A stretch of 64,000 bases of DNA. It comes from an uncultured Phocaeicola sp. Its GTDB lineage: Bacteria; Bacteroidota; Bacteroidia; Bacteroidales; Bacteroidaceae. Below, piece after piece: positions 8,769 to 17,516 of the stretch. The notes beneath the pieces were generated by a model. The model did no database searches. It was not told the origin of the DNA and worked only from the letters and a program-made list of their open reading frames with translations. The stretch lies in NCBI GenBank assembly GCA_944320815.1, contig CALUIZ010000001.1, positions 124,001 to 188,000 on the forward strand, given 5' to 3'. The stretch's first letter is position 1; every line of letters starts with the position of its first letter. A program made the translations under genes and the position numbers.

Positions 8769-8905
8769 TTGCTTTTATTGTTTTTCCGTTTTTCTTTGTG
8801 TATTCATCTTTTCTCTGTCTTCTTTTTCAGAAAAGAGCAAGCCGTCATTCCGGGAAAAGCAACGGTATGTTTCTCCAGAAACAAGCCGCTGTTTCCGTCC
8901 CCGGA

Positions 8906-9601
8906 TCACCAGTCTTTTTCCAGTTTCCGTCCCTGAATCTGGAGTTGCTTCTTCACCTTGTCCTGAACATTCTTTTCGTCCTGCATCACAGCATTGAGCA
9001 ACTGCTCGGCATTTTCCTTCGACATCTGGTTTTGCTGCTGTTGCTGTTGTTGTTGCTGGTTCTGCTTGTCCTGATTCTGCTGATCCTTGTTCTGCTGCTT
9101 GTCATCCTGTTTCTGGTCCTGCTTCTGCTCATCCTTGTTCTGGTTCTGCTGTTGCTGCTGCTGGTCTTTCAGCTGCTTCTGGGCCAGTGCCAGATTATAT
9201 CGCGTCTCATCATCGTGCGGATTGTTCCGCAGAGCCTCCTTATACGCTTCAATGCACTGTGGAAGTTGCTTCGATGATTGCAGAATCACTCCCATATTAT
9301 GATAAATGTGAGACAGTTTCATCTTGTCCTTTTCAATTTTTGAAGCCGCGTCAAACTGTTCCATGGCTTCTTTCGCCTTCTGCTGCTGCATCAGCGCATT
9401 TCCCAGATTGTATATTGCGTCGGCCGATTTCGGGTTCTGCTCCAACGCCTTCCGGTAGTCCACTTCCGCCTTGACGAACAGGCTGTCATTATAAAGCCTG
9501 TTTCCGCTCCGCAGATACTCACGGTCTGTTTTCTGCCCATATGAGGCAATTGCAGCTCCTCCCGTCAGCAGGACCAACAAAAGAAATCTTTTCCCTCTCA
9601 T
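8906..9601 (-). CDS. batC: BatC: TPR protein with glutamine-rich tail
   Basis: A 231-residue exported protein: signal peptide (1-22), three TPR motifs (about 40-145, e.g. ADAIYNLGNALMQQQKAKEA), then a low-complexity Gln/Asn/Lys/Asp stretch (about 145-195) and a short helical end. The CAG/CAA-rich stretch gives many false open frames on the other strand. Its start overlaps the batB stop by 4 bases, so translation is probably coupled. A 137-base gap precedes batD and holds no other gene. Confidence 0.85.
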   Translation of the reverse strand: MRGKRFLLLVLLTGGAAIASYGQKTDREYLRSGNRLYNDSLFVKAEVDYRKALEQNPKSADAIYNLGNALMQQQKAKEAMEQFDAASKIEKDKMKLSHIYHNMGVILQSSKQLPQCIEAYKEALRNNPHDDETRYNLALAQKQLKDQQQQQQNQNKDEQKQDQKQDDKQQNKDQQNQDKQNQQQQQQQQQNQMSKENAEQLLNAVMQDEKNVQDKVKKQLQIQGRKLEKDW

Positions 9602-10629
9602 TCTTCATTCTGTTTAAAGAGTTTCACATTCTTGAAAAGCGGGTTCTTGCGGTTCAGGAGCATCGCTTCCGCAGCCAGCAGAATCAAAGCCAGCCATGCC
9701 AGCACCTGAAACTGTTCGTTGAATTCCGTAAACACCTGCGTCTCCACATCCGCTTTTGCCAGCTTGCTTATTTCCGCATTTAAGGCCCGTTCCGCATTGT
9801 TCGTGTTGTCCACCCGCACATACATTCCGCCTCCCGCACGGGCTATCTCGCGGCACATGTCTTCATTCAGGCGGGTCACAACCACATTTCCGTCCTTGTC
9901 GCGACGGAATTCGTTGCTTCCTTCCACCGGTATCGGAGAGCCGTCGGGGGAGCCCACTCCCAGCACAAACACATGCACTCCTTTCTTGGCCGCTTCTTGT
10001 GCCGCTTCAATCGCCCCACCTTCATGGTTCTCGCCGTCAGTAATCAGCACGATAGCACGCCCTACCCCTTCATTGGGTGTAAAACTTTTCATTGCCAGGT
10101 CAATCGCCGCGCGGATGTCTGTACCCTGAGTGGATATGAGCGAAGGACTGATTGTTTCCAGAAACATTTTTGCAGAAACATAATCGCTGGTGATAGGCAA
10201 CTGCGTGAAGGCTTCTCCGGCAAAAACAATCATGGCCACCTTATCGTTGTTGAATGTCTCCACCAACCTTGAAATCAGTTTCTTCGACTTTTCAAGACGG
10301 CTGGGTGCCACATCCTGTGCCATCATGGAGTTTGAAACATCCAATGCCACCACCGTCTCTATCCCCTGACGCTTCACGGTTTCCATTTTCGAGCCGAACT
10401 GCGGCTGCGCCAGCATGAAAATCACCATGACGAGTGCAGCTAACGTCAGCCAGAACTTTATGTCAGGACGGAATCTGGAAACTTCCGGCATCAGATGCCG
10501 GAGAAGTTCCATGTCTCCATATCTGCGCAATTTCTTGCGGCGGCGATAATTGGAATAAAGATACAATATCACCAATATCGGTATGACGATGAGCAAATAT
10601 AAATATACAGGTTCTCCAAATCGAAACAT
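9598..10629 (-). CDS. batB: BatB: von Willebrand A membrane protein
   Basis: A 343-residue protein: two N-terminal spans (about 8-25 and 58-76), a VWA domain with the MIDAS motif DVSNS at 97-101, conserved Thr (TQGTD) and Asp (ITDGENHEGG), and a C-terminal span (about 310-328). It sits 14 bases downstream of batA, its paralogue. The VWA domain would bind a partner through a divalent metal at the inner membrane. It overlaps batC by 4 bases. Confidence 0.92.
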   Translation of the reverse strand: MFRFGEPVYLYLLIVIPILVILYLYSNYRRRKKLRRYGDMELLRHLMPEVSRFRPDIKFWLTLAALVMVIFMLAQPQFGSKMETVKRQGIETVVALDVSNSMMAQDVAPSRLEKSKKLISRLVETFNNDKVAMIVFAGEAFTQLPITSDYVSAKMFLETISPSLISTQGTDIRAAIDLAMKSFTPNEGVGRAIVLITDGENHEGGAIEAAQEAAKKGVHVFVLGVGSPDGSPIPVEGSNEFRRDKDGNVVVTRLNEDMCREIARAGGGMYVRVDNTNNAERALNAEISKLAKADVETQVFTEFNEQFQVLAWLALILLAAEAMLLNRKNPLFKNVKLFKQNEE

Positions 10630-10643
10630 GACTACTTTGTGTT

Positions 10644-11642
10644 TTAGGGTACTTTCTTTAATATGGTGTTACGCAAAACAATCTCTAACAGAACGCACAG
10701 GAATGCCACCAGAGCGAATATATGATAAGCCTCCTCGCGTTTGCTGAATTCCTTCACGTTCAGTTTTGTCTTTTCCAGCTTATCAATTTCCTGATAAACC
10801 TCTTTCAGCTTGCTGTTGCTGGTGGCGCGGAAATAGTTCCCGCCAGTAGTGGACGCAATCTGAGTCAGTACAGTCTCATCAATCTCTACTGGTATCAGTA
10901 CATACTGCACACCCGCATAGGTAGGCATCGGATAAGGAGCCGTTCCGTTAGTGCCCACACCGATGGTATATACACGTACTCCGAACTGCTTGGCGATTTC
11001 CGCAGCCGTAAGAGGTGATATGTCTCCGCGGTTGTTCACACCATCGGTAAGAAGAATCACCACCTTCGACTTCGCCTTGCTTTCTTTCAGGCGGCTCACG
11101 GCATTGGCCAGTCCCATGCCTATCGCTGTACCGTCATCAATCAGTCCGCGCTGGGCCATCTCGCAGTTGATGCTCCTGAAGAGATTCAGCAGTACCCCGT
11201 GATCGACGGTCAACGGACATTGCGTAAAAGCCTCTCCGGCAAAAATGGTCAGACCAATATTGTCGTTCGGCCTTCCGTTGATAAATTCGGCCGCCACTTC
11301 CTTGGCCGCCTCAATACGGTTCGGCTTCAGATCTTCGGCCAGCATACTGGTCGACACATCCATAGCCAGCATGATGTCAATGCCTTCAATTTCAGTGTTC
11401 TGCCAGTTGTCGGTGGTTTGTGGACGGGCCAGCACCAGCACTATCATCACGAAAGCCACTATACGCAGCACAAACGGCGCATGGATGAAATATACTTTCC
11501 AGCTTCTGGGTGCTTTCATATACATCCATGTCGTAGACACTTGCATGGCCGGTTCAGACTTCTTGAACTGCATCACATACCACACGATATATGGAACCAG
11601 CAACAAGAGCAAAAACAAATATTCAATATTCGCAAAAACCAT
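10644..11642 (-). CDS. batA: BatA: von Willebrand A membrane protein
   Basis: A 332-residue protein with the same layout as BatB: N-terminal spans (about 8-25 and 56-73), a VWA domain with MIDAS DVSTS at 95-99 and ITDGVNNRGD-like loop (LLTDGVNNRGD), and a C-terminal span close to the end. It was named for aerotolerance in Bacteroides. Gene order and spacing (18 bases after the upstream gene) place it in the middle of the moxR-led operon. Confidence 0.92.
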   Translation of the reverse strand: MVFANIEYLFLLLLLVPYIVWYVMQFKKSEPAMQVSTTWMYMKAPRSWKVYFIHAPFVLRIVAFVMIVLVLARPQTTDNWQNTEIEGIDIMLAMDVSTSMLAEDLKPNRIEAAKEVAAEFINGRPNDNIGLTIFAGEAFTQCPLTVDHGVLLNLFRSINCEMAQRGLIDDGTAIGMGLANAVSRLKESKAKSKVVILLTDGVNNRGDISPLTAAEIAKQFGVRVYTIGVGTNGTAPYPMPTYAGVQYVLIPVEIDETVLTQIASTTGGNYFRATSNSKLKEVYQEIDKLEKTKLNVKEFSKREEAYHIFALVAFLCVLLEIVLRNTILKKVP

Positions 11643-11660
11643 AAATCAAATGCTGTTTAG

Positions 11661-12761
11661 TTAAAAGAAGAGATTAATGATATGGCGGATTGCCAGATAA
11701 AGTGCAGTTACTGCAGCCACTCCCGCAACCGCGATGCTGCACAGCAGTACTATGCGTCCCCGTTTCGAACGCTTCTCTTCCACCTTGATTTCCTTAGGCT
11801 CTTCCTTCTTGTCGGATGTTTCTTCTATCTTCGTCTGATTGATAAAGTCAATCGCCGTAACCAGATTCATGTCATTTTCATTGATGAGTGGCGAGTGCTT
11901 GGCGAACTTCACCAAATCGGCCGTGGTGAACAATTCCTTCAGGTCATTGACTGACTCCCGGTCCTTCTCTTCCTGCAACCGGCTGATAATCTCAGCAGAA
12001 GTCATTTCCATGGCATTGAATCCGAAACGTTCCTTTATATAGGTACGGATTACATCAGTCAAATCCGTGTAATATTGTTTCGGCTCCTCCTTGCGGTAAT
12101 TGTTGTTGGCCTTGATTGTTTCAATCTTTTTCATTGCGGCCAGATGTGGAGGCAGTTTCGGTTCAATCCTGATAATCCGTATAATCGGCTTGTTGTCCCG
12201 ATAACGGATTATGAGAAAGGCCGTGAGGATGCCCAGCACCAGCAACGAAAGGATAGAATAGACCATCGGAGCAAGGTCGTCCCATGTCAGAGGCACTTCG
12301 TGTATCGTTTTCGGTCCGAAGAACTGGTCAGGATGAAGTGTGTCCACCGGAACGGAATACACTTTAAGAGCCAATGCCTTCGACTGATACATCTGATTGT
12401 CCACCATCACCTGAAAGGGAGGCAAATAATACAATGCAGAATCAAATGAAGCGACTGTATATTCCTGTGAAACCAGCCAGCGTTTGTTTTCATTCAACAG
12501 TTGAGTGTCAGGCTTTGCCACATCAAGCACCTCCACCCCTCTCACCAGCGTGTCTTTCAACAGCGGAAAGCGCAAATTCTGGCCTGCATCCATGCTTACC
12601 TGCAATTTTATCTTGGTCTGTTCGCCTATGAGAAGCTGCAAAGAGTCGATAGTTGCCTCTACCGTCACTTGTGCCTTCATTGAAGATGCAGTCATCGCCA
12701 ATGCCACACCACACAAGAACCACTTCAGTTTCTTTCCATAATATAATAAGGTATGTTCCAT
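11661..12761 (-). CDS. Membrane protein of the bat operon (BatA-upstream protein)
   Basis: A protein of about 366 residues: signal peptide (ending MKAQ), a beta-rich periplasmic part (to about 165), one membrane span (about 168-190), a cytosolic helical region and a second hydrophobic span at the very C-terminus. The charged Lys/Glu segment before the last span separates the two. The topology resembles half of a BatD protein, and genes in this position are found in most Bacteroidota bat clusters. I chose the ATG at 12761, just past the DUF58 stop; an in-frame ATG at 12779 would overlap that gene by 17 bases. Confidence 0.75.
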   Translation of the reverse strand: MEHTLLYYGKKLKWFLCGVALAMTASSMKAQVTVEATIDSLQLLIGEQTKIKLQVSMDAGQNLRFPLLKDTLVRGVEVLDVAKPDTQLLNENKRWLVSQEYTVASFDSALYYLPPFQVMVDNQMYQSKALALKVYSVPVDTLHPDQFFGPKTIHEVPLTWDDLAPMVYSILSLLVLGILTAFLIIRYRDNKPIIRIIRIEPKLPPHLAAMKKIETIKANNNYRKEEPKQYYTDLTDVIRTYIKERFGFNAMEMTSAEIISRLQEEKDRESVNDLKELFTTADLVKFAKHSPLINENDMNLVTAIDFINQTKIEETSDKKEEPKEIKVEEKRSKRGRIVLLCSIAVAGVAAVTALYLAIRHIINLFF

Positions 12762-12762
12762 T

Positions 12763-13632
12763 TCAGTTTCGTTTAGCAAATAAGTTCAGCAAAGCCTTCA
12801 CATAGTCCTGATCGGTGCGCACGGAAACCGAATCCACGTTACTGTGAGTGAACACTTCATCCAATGCCCGCTGACGTTCCGTCCACCACGCATGATGTGC
12901 GTTCCTCAATGCTTTTGACGAAGTGTCAATCCACTGTTCATGTCCCGTTTCCGCATCGCGGACACGCATCAGACCCACGTCCGGCAGTTCTTCCATCCTC
13001 CGGTCGTATACCTGAATAGCCACCACGTCATGTTTCCGGTTGGCTATTGTCAAAGCATTCCGGAAGTCATGGTTGTCTATGAAATCGCTCAGGATAAAGG
13101 CCGTACAGCGTTTTTTCAATACATTCGTCAGATATTCCACCGCACACTGCACATCTGTCCGTGTACTTTGCGGCTGAAAGTCAAGCAGTTCGCGGATGAT
13201 ATACAGAATATGTTTGCGTCCTTTCTTGGGAGGAATGAATTTTTCTATCCGGTCGGAAAAGAAAAGCACTCCGATTTTATCATTGTTCTGAATAGCCGAG
13301 AAAGCTATTGTGGCAGCTATTTCAGTCACCATGTCTTTTTTCATCTGTACTGCCGTACCGAAATCCAAGCTGTTCGACACATCCACCAGCAACATGACCG
13401 TCAGTTCACGCTCTTCCTCGAATACCTTCACGAATGGTTTGTCAAAGCGAGCTGTCACGTTCCAGTCAATGTCGCGTATGTCATCACCATACTGATATTC
13501 ACGTACTTCCGAAAATGCCATACCTCTCCCCTTAAAGGCAGAATGATATTGTCCGGCAAAGATGTTGTTCGAAAGCCCGCGAGTCTTTATCTCAATCCGA
13601 CGGACCCGCTTCAATAGTTCACTTGTTTCCAT
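12763..13632 (-). CDS. DUF58 family protein of the bat operon
   Basis: A 289-residue protein with the DUF58 core signature near residues 42-56 (REYQYGDDIRDIDWN) and a degenerate VWA-like fold after it (LLVDVSNSLDFG keeps a DxSxS motif). DUF58 proteins are encoded beside MoxR ATPases and are thought to be their partners or substrates. It lies 101 bases after moxR, with a strong hairpin in the gap. Confidence 0.9.
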   Translation of the reverse strand: METSELLKRVRRIEIKTRGLSNNIFAGQYHSAFKGRGMAFSEVREYQYGDDIRDIDWNVTARFDKPFVKVFEEERELTVMLLVDVSNSLDFGTAVQMKKDMVTEIAATIAFSAIQNNDKIGVLFFSDRIEKFIPPKKGRKHILYIIRELLDFQPQSTRTDVQCAVEYLTNVLKKRCTAFILSDFIDNHDFRNALTIANRKHDVVAIQVYDRRMEELPDVGLMRVRDAETGHEQWIDTSSKALRNAHHAWWTERQRALDEVFTHSNVDSVSVRTDQDYVKALLNLFAKRN

Positions 13633-13650
13633 TCTTTTGGAATTTTATGT

Positions 13651-13680
13651 TCACGAGGTGTGCAACCGCACACCCCGTGA
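13651..13680 (-). promoter_or_regulatory. Strong hairpin between moxR and the DUF58 gene
   Basis: TCACGaGGTGTGC (13651-13663) pairs with GCACACCcCGTGA (13668-13680) around the loop AACC, with one internal mismatch. No T run follows on the minus strand, so it is not a classic terminator. It could be a processing or mRNA-stability element that sets the ratio of moxR to the distal bat genes. Confidence 0.6.
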
Positions 13681-13733
13681 GCTTAACACATACAAAATTA
13701 TCCTTTAAAAAGATGCAGAGAAAGAAGCCGGAA

Positions 13734-14729
13734 TCAGGGCACCTCCACCTTATTCAGAATCTTGCTGACTATTTCATCAGAAGTCACGTTCGTGGCTTCC
13801 GCCTCATAAGTCAAGCCGATGCGATGGCGGAGCACATCATGAGCCACCGCACGCACATCTTCCGGAATCACATACCCCCTGCGTTTGATGAAAGCGTAAC
13901 TGCGGGCAGCCAGTGCCAGATTGATGGAAGCACGTGGAGACCCTCCGAACCCAATCAGTCCCTTCAGATCCTTCAAATCATATTTTTCCGGATAACGGGT
14001 TGCAAAAACGATGTCGGCGATATACTGTTCTATCTTTTCATCGAGATACACCATATGCACAATCTTGCGCGCACCGATGATGTCATCAGTCTTGACTATC
14101 GGACGCACCTCGCGCTTCTCACCGGAAATGTTCTGACGAATGATTTTCTTCTCTTCTTCCAGTTTCGGATAGTCAATCACTACCTTCAACATAAAACGGT
14201 CGACCTGCGCTTCCGGCAGCGGATAAGTACCTTCCTGCTCTATCGGATTCTGGGTGGCCATCACCAGAAAAGGCTTCGGAAGATCAAACGTTTCCTTCCC
14301 CAGTGTCACCTGCCGTTCCTGCATCGCTTCGAGAAGCGCGCTCTGCACTTTCGCCGGAGCACGGTTAATTTCATCGGCCAACACGAAGTTGGCAAAAATC
14401 GGCCCCTTGTTCGCTACGAACTGTTCATCTTTCTGACTATATATCATCGTTCCGACAATATCCGCAGGAAGCAAATCGGGAGTGAACTGTACACGACTGT
14501 ATTTCGAGTCAATCAAAGATGCCAGAGTCTTGATTGCCAGAGTTTTTGCCAGTCCAGGAACACCTTCAAGCAGAATATGCCCGTCCGACAACAGACCAAT
14601 CAACAATGATTCTATCAGATGTTTCTGTCCAACAATCACCTGATCCATTCCTGTAATCAGGTTGGTTACAAACGCACTTTCACGTTCTATGCGTTCATTC
14701 AATTCACGAATGTCAATAGCTTCAGCCAT
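13734..14729 (-). CDS. MoxR-type AAA+ ATPase, first gene of the bat operon
   Basis: A 331-residue protein with Walker A GVPGLAKT at 56-63, Walker B FVLADE at 115-120, sensor 1 TQNP at 159-162 and the MoxR hallmark NPIEQEGTYPLPEAQVDRF. The lid domain with sensor 2 is at the C-terminus. MoxR ATPases act as chaperones that activate VWA-domain proteins, here presumably BatA and BatB through DUF58. A promoter lies 70 bases upstream. Confidence 0.93.
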   Translation of the reverse strand: MAEAIDIRELNERIERESAFVTNLITGMDQVIVGQKHLIESLLIGLLSDGHILLEGVPGLAKTLAIKTLASLIDSKYSRVQFTPDLLPADIVGTMIYSQKDEQFVANKGPIFANFVLADEINRAPAKVQSALLEAMQERQVTLGKETFDLPKPFLVMATQNPIEQEGTYPLPEAQVDRFMLKVVIDYPKLEEEKKIIRQNISGEKREVRPIVKTDDIIGARKIVHMVYLDEKIEQYIADIVFATRYPEKYDLKDLKGLIGFGGSPRASINLALAARSYAFIKRRGYVIPEDVRAVAHDVLRHRIGLTYEAEATNVTSDEIVSKILNKVEVP

Positions 14730-14799
14730 AGTTTCTCTTATTTAATTTCCATTTTTTCAGTTATAAGTTATGTCTGCCCTCTTTTTCGGTTTGAGCACC

Positions 14800-14830
14800 C
14801 AAAATTACGGCATTCCATTAACAGAGGCAA
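14800..14830 (-). promoter_or_regulatory. Promoter of the bat operon
   Basis: On the minus strand TTG (14828-14830), 20 bases and TAatTTTG (14800-14807) match the Bacteroidota consensus. The predicted start near 14793 gives a 64-base leader before moxR. Confidence 0.7.
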
Positions 14831-14945
14831 CAAATGTTTATTAAAAAATACAGACAGCAGTCAACTTTTAAGCCTTATTCAACTAAAGAACATTAAATTG
14901 ACAATGCTTTTTTCATTGCGTATGCAACCAGACACCAAATGCCCC

Positions 14946-15923
14946 TCATTTTTTCGGCACAAGTTTTGGAATCCGGATGGTTGTCCCCACCGGAATATTA
15001 TCTGGGTCAGGAAGTAGTGTCCGATTATATCTCGCCAAATATGGCCAAAGTTTCTTGTTCCCATAAAATCTCTGGGCTACTCTGGCCAATGATTCCCCGG
15101 ACCGGAGTGTATAAGAGGCTTGTGTACCCTCAGTTACATATTCTATCGTATCGGCCAATGTTTCTCTCTTCCTTAAAGAAGCATGTTCCGTCTCCAAAAC
15201 AGATTCCTTTTCTTTCAACGGTGCAACAACGTCACTCACCTTCGTGTGAAACGAAGAAGAGTCACGCTTCACCTCCTCCCGGGAGAATGCGACCGGACGA
15301 GCAGAAGACGATGCCGTGTCCTTCGATTCTTCCAGATACCTGACTACGGACTCCGGGATATATTGGCGGCCTGAGACAAGCGTCCACACAATCCCCCCAC
15401 CTATCAATACACCCGCAAGTAACACTGAAGCAATCATACACCACGGCAAACGGAGTTTCCGGGAATCCGTATTCTCTTTCTCCGGCACATGATGAGTATC
15501 CTCTTCAACACACAAACCATCAGGAGAGATTTCCATATGGGAAGAATCTTCCGGTTCGTCCTGCCTTTCTTTCTGTCCCTGGGTCTTTTCTTCACATTCA
15601 CAAATATCATCAAAATGCACTCCCTCCTTCAAGGGCACCGCCTCAAACTGCGCAAAAGGTTTGTTGACCGCATCCCTCAGCGGCACGTCCGGCACAAAAG
15701 AAATCGAAGTTCCGGCCCATTCTGCACTTTCGGCTGCACAAGAACCGCCCTCAATCAATTTAAACGTACCGAAGCCTTTGATTCTCACATATTTGTCACG
15801 AGCCAAAGATTCTTTAACAAGAGCAAGAAAAGCCCTCACGAACGCCTCCGCTTCCGCCTCTTCCATCTGCCGACATTCAGCCAGCAGTCTGCCCAACTCC
15901 TCCAAAGTCAGCTTTTCATTCAT
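14946..15923 (-). CDS. HU-like domain, transmembrane span and LysM domain in one protein
   Basis: A 325-residue protein. Residues about 1-95 are HU/IHF-like: a helical start, then KYVRIKGFGTFKLIEGG, the beta-arm entry typical of HU. An acidic linker (105-155) follows, then one membrane span at 161-183 with basic residues before it (SRKLRLPW), a Ser/Glu-rich periplasmic linker, and a LysM domain at 270-320 (YTLRSGESLARVAQRFYG ... PDNIPVGTTIRIP). The predicted topology puts the DNA-binding part in the cytosol and the glycan-binding part in the periplasm. It follows an ordinary HU gene by 6 bases and is the last gene of the ftsY-rimO-HU run. Function unproven. Confidence 0.8.
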   Translation of the reverse strand: MNEKLTLEELGRLLAECRQMEEAEAEAFVRAFLALVKESLARDKYVRIKGFGTFKLIEGGSCAAESAEWAGTSISFVPDVPLRDAVNKPFAQFEAVPLKEGVHFDDICECEEKTQGQKERQDEPEDSSHMEISPDGLCVEEDTHHVPEKENTDSRKLRLPWCMIASVLLAGVLIGGGIVWTLVSGRQYIPESVVRYLEESKDTASSSARPVAFSREEVKRDSSSFHTKVSDVVAPLKEKESVLETEHASLRKRETLADTIEYVTEGTQASYTLRSGESLARVAQRFYGNKKLWPYLARYNRTLLPDPDNIPVGTTIRIPKLVPKK

Positions 15924-15929
15924 CCGATA

Positions 15930-16208
15930 TTATTCATTTGCAAGGCTCCTCTGCAGCTTGGCATCCGGCCTGAATCCAAGAACCAATCTCGGAGGAACGA
16001 GAAGGCGTTGTCCGCTAACCGGATTAAATGCAATCCGCTCCTTTTCCTTCTTCACTTCAAATACACCGAAGCCATCCAACGCGACAACTTTCCCTTCCAG
16101 TAATTTTTCAGTCATGATTTCCGTGAACGAAGACAACAGCTGTTCCACATCCTTCTCTTCACGCCCCAGTCTGCAGGAGAGTTCCTCAAAAAATTCTTTG
16201 CTGTTCAT
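15930..16208 (-). CDS. HU family DNA-binding protein
   Basis: A 92-residue protein of normal HU length. The helical N-terminus (FFEELSCRLGREEKDVEQLLSSF split over two helices) is followed by the HU core VVALDGFGVFEVKKEKERIAFNP, whose GFGVFEV and the RxAxNP-like arm (ERIAFNPVSGQ) are diagnostic. HU proteins bend and wrap DNA. It sits 3 bases after rimO and 6 bases before the HU-LysM gene, so the two HU-like proteins are co-expressed. Confidence 0.9.
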   Translation of the reverse strand: MNSKEFFEELSCRLGREEKDVEQLLSSFTEIMTEKLLEGKVVALDGFGVFEVKKEKERIAFNPVSGQRLLVPPRLVLGFRPDAKLQRSLANE

Positions 16209-16211
16209 ATG

Positions 16212-17516
16212 TCACTTCACAATCGTTGCATACAAGTCAAACTCATCTGCCTCATAAATCTGCACAAGATGGAATGTACCCGTTTTCAGCCGATGCCCCT
16301 CTTCCACTTTTATCAGCACCTCCGGATCCACTTCCGGCGAATCGTATTCCGTACGGCCGATATAATATTCACCCTCCTTACGGTCGATGATTACTTTAAA
16401 GGTCCGGCCAATCTTTTCCTGATTCAGTTCTGCGGATATCCGCTGCTGGAGTGCCATCAGTTTATCCAGACGCGACTGTTTTATTTCTTCCGGTATATCG
16501 TCAGAATAATGTTTGGCAGAATAAGTGCCCTCCTCTTCTGAATAGGCAAAAGCTCCCATACGGTCGAAACGCACTTCCCGGACAAACTCCAACAGCTCTT
16601 CAAAGTCCTGCTCCGTCTCTCCCGGATAGCCGACCATCAACGTCGTACGCAAATGAATACCCGGCACTTCCTTCCTGAATTTCTCTATCAGCGCATAAGT
16701 CTCATCCTTCGTCACATGGCGACGCATTCTCTGCAACATGTTGTCACTGATATGTTGCAATGCAATGTCCATATACTTGCACACATTGCCGTTTTCCCGC
16801 ATCACACGGAAAAGGTCTTCAGGAAAGTGGGCCGGATAAGCATAATGCAGGCGAATCCACTCCACACCCGGAATCTTCGCCATACGGTCTATCAGTTCCG
16901 GAAGCATCTGCTTCTTGTAAAGGTCCACCCCATAATAAGTCAGCTCCTGTGCAATTACCTGAAACTCCTTCACGCCCTCTGCCACCAGCATGCGCACTTC
17001 CTCAAGAATCTCCTCCATAGGACGGGACACATGATGTCCCGTAATGATCGGAATGGCACAATAAGCACATTTCCGGTCACACCCCTCCGATATCTTCAGA
17101 TAAGCATAGTGCTTTGGAGTGGTCAGATGACGGCAGACAGCAAATTCAGGATGATAAACCTTTCCCAAATCTTCCAGCAGCCCGTTCCAGTCGAATTTGC
17201 CATAGAATTTGTCCACTTGCGGTATTTCCACCTGAAGATCTTTCAGATAACGTTCCGAAAGACACCCCATCACATACAACTTGTTCAGCCGTCCTTCTTC
17301 CTTTGCCTGGCAGAACTCCAGAATCATATTGATTGATTCCTCCTTCGCGTCGCCGATGAATCCGCATGTATTGATCACCGCTATCTCGCCTTGCGGATGT
17401 TCGCTGTCATGAGTCACCTTATACCCGTTGGCCTCAAGCTGTTTCATCAGTTTCTCCGAATCCACCAGATTCTTCGAACAGCCCAACGTAATGATGTCTA
17501 TCGTATTCTTCCTCAT
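16212..17516 (-). CDS. rimO: RimO, ribosomal protein S12 methylthiotransferase
   Basis: A 434-residue radical-SAM enzyme that adds a methylthio group to an aspartate of ribosomal protein S12. The N-terminal UPF0004 domain has cluster cysteines at 13, 51 and 85, the radical-SAM motif CDRKCAYC has cysteines at 146, 150 and 153, and a TRAM domain closes the protein. RimO is separated from MiaB by the early SEGCDRKCAYCAIP form and the context. It begins one base before the ftsY stop region ends, so the two are co-transcribed. Confidence 0.95.
   Translation of the reverse strand: MRKNTIDIITLGCSKNLVDSEKLMKQLEANGYKVTHDSEHPQGEIAVINTCGFIGDAKEESINMILEFCQAKEEGRLNKLYVMGCLSERYLKDLQVEIPQVDKFYGKFDWNGLLEDLGKVYHPEFAVCRHLTTPKHYAYLKISEGCDRKCAYCAIPIITGHHVSRPMEEILEEVRMLVAEGVKEFQVIAQELTYYGVDLYKKQMLPELIDRMAKIPGVEWIRLHYAYPAHFPEDLFRVMRENGNVCKYMDIALQHISDNMLQRMRRHVTKDETYALIEKFRKEVPGIHLRTTLMVGYPGETEQDFEELLEFVREVRFDRMGAFAYSEEEGTYSAKHYSDDIPEEIKQSRLDKLMALQQRISAELNQEKIGRTFKVIIDRKEGEYYIGRTEYDSPEVDPEVLIKVEEGHRLKTGTFHLVQIYEADEFDLYATIVK

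Noticed and set aside
8798..9277. Leucine-rich open frame on the plus strand over batC
   Set aside because: It is the antisense of the glutamine-rich batC tail (CAG/CAA repeats read as CTG/TTG). BatC has TPR motifs and operon context.
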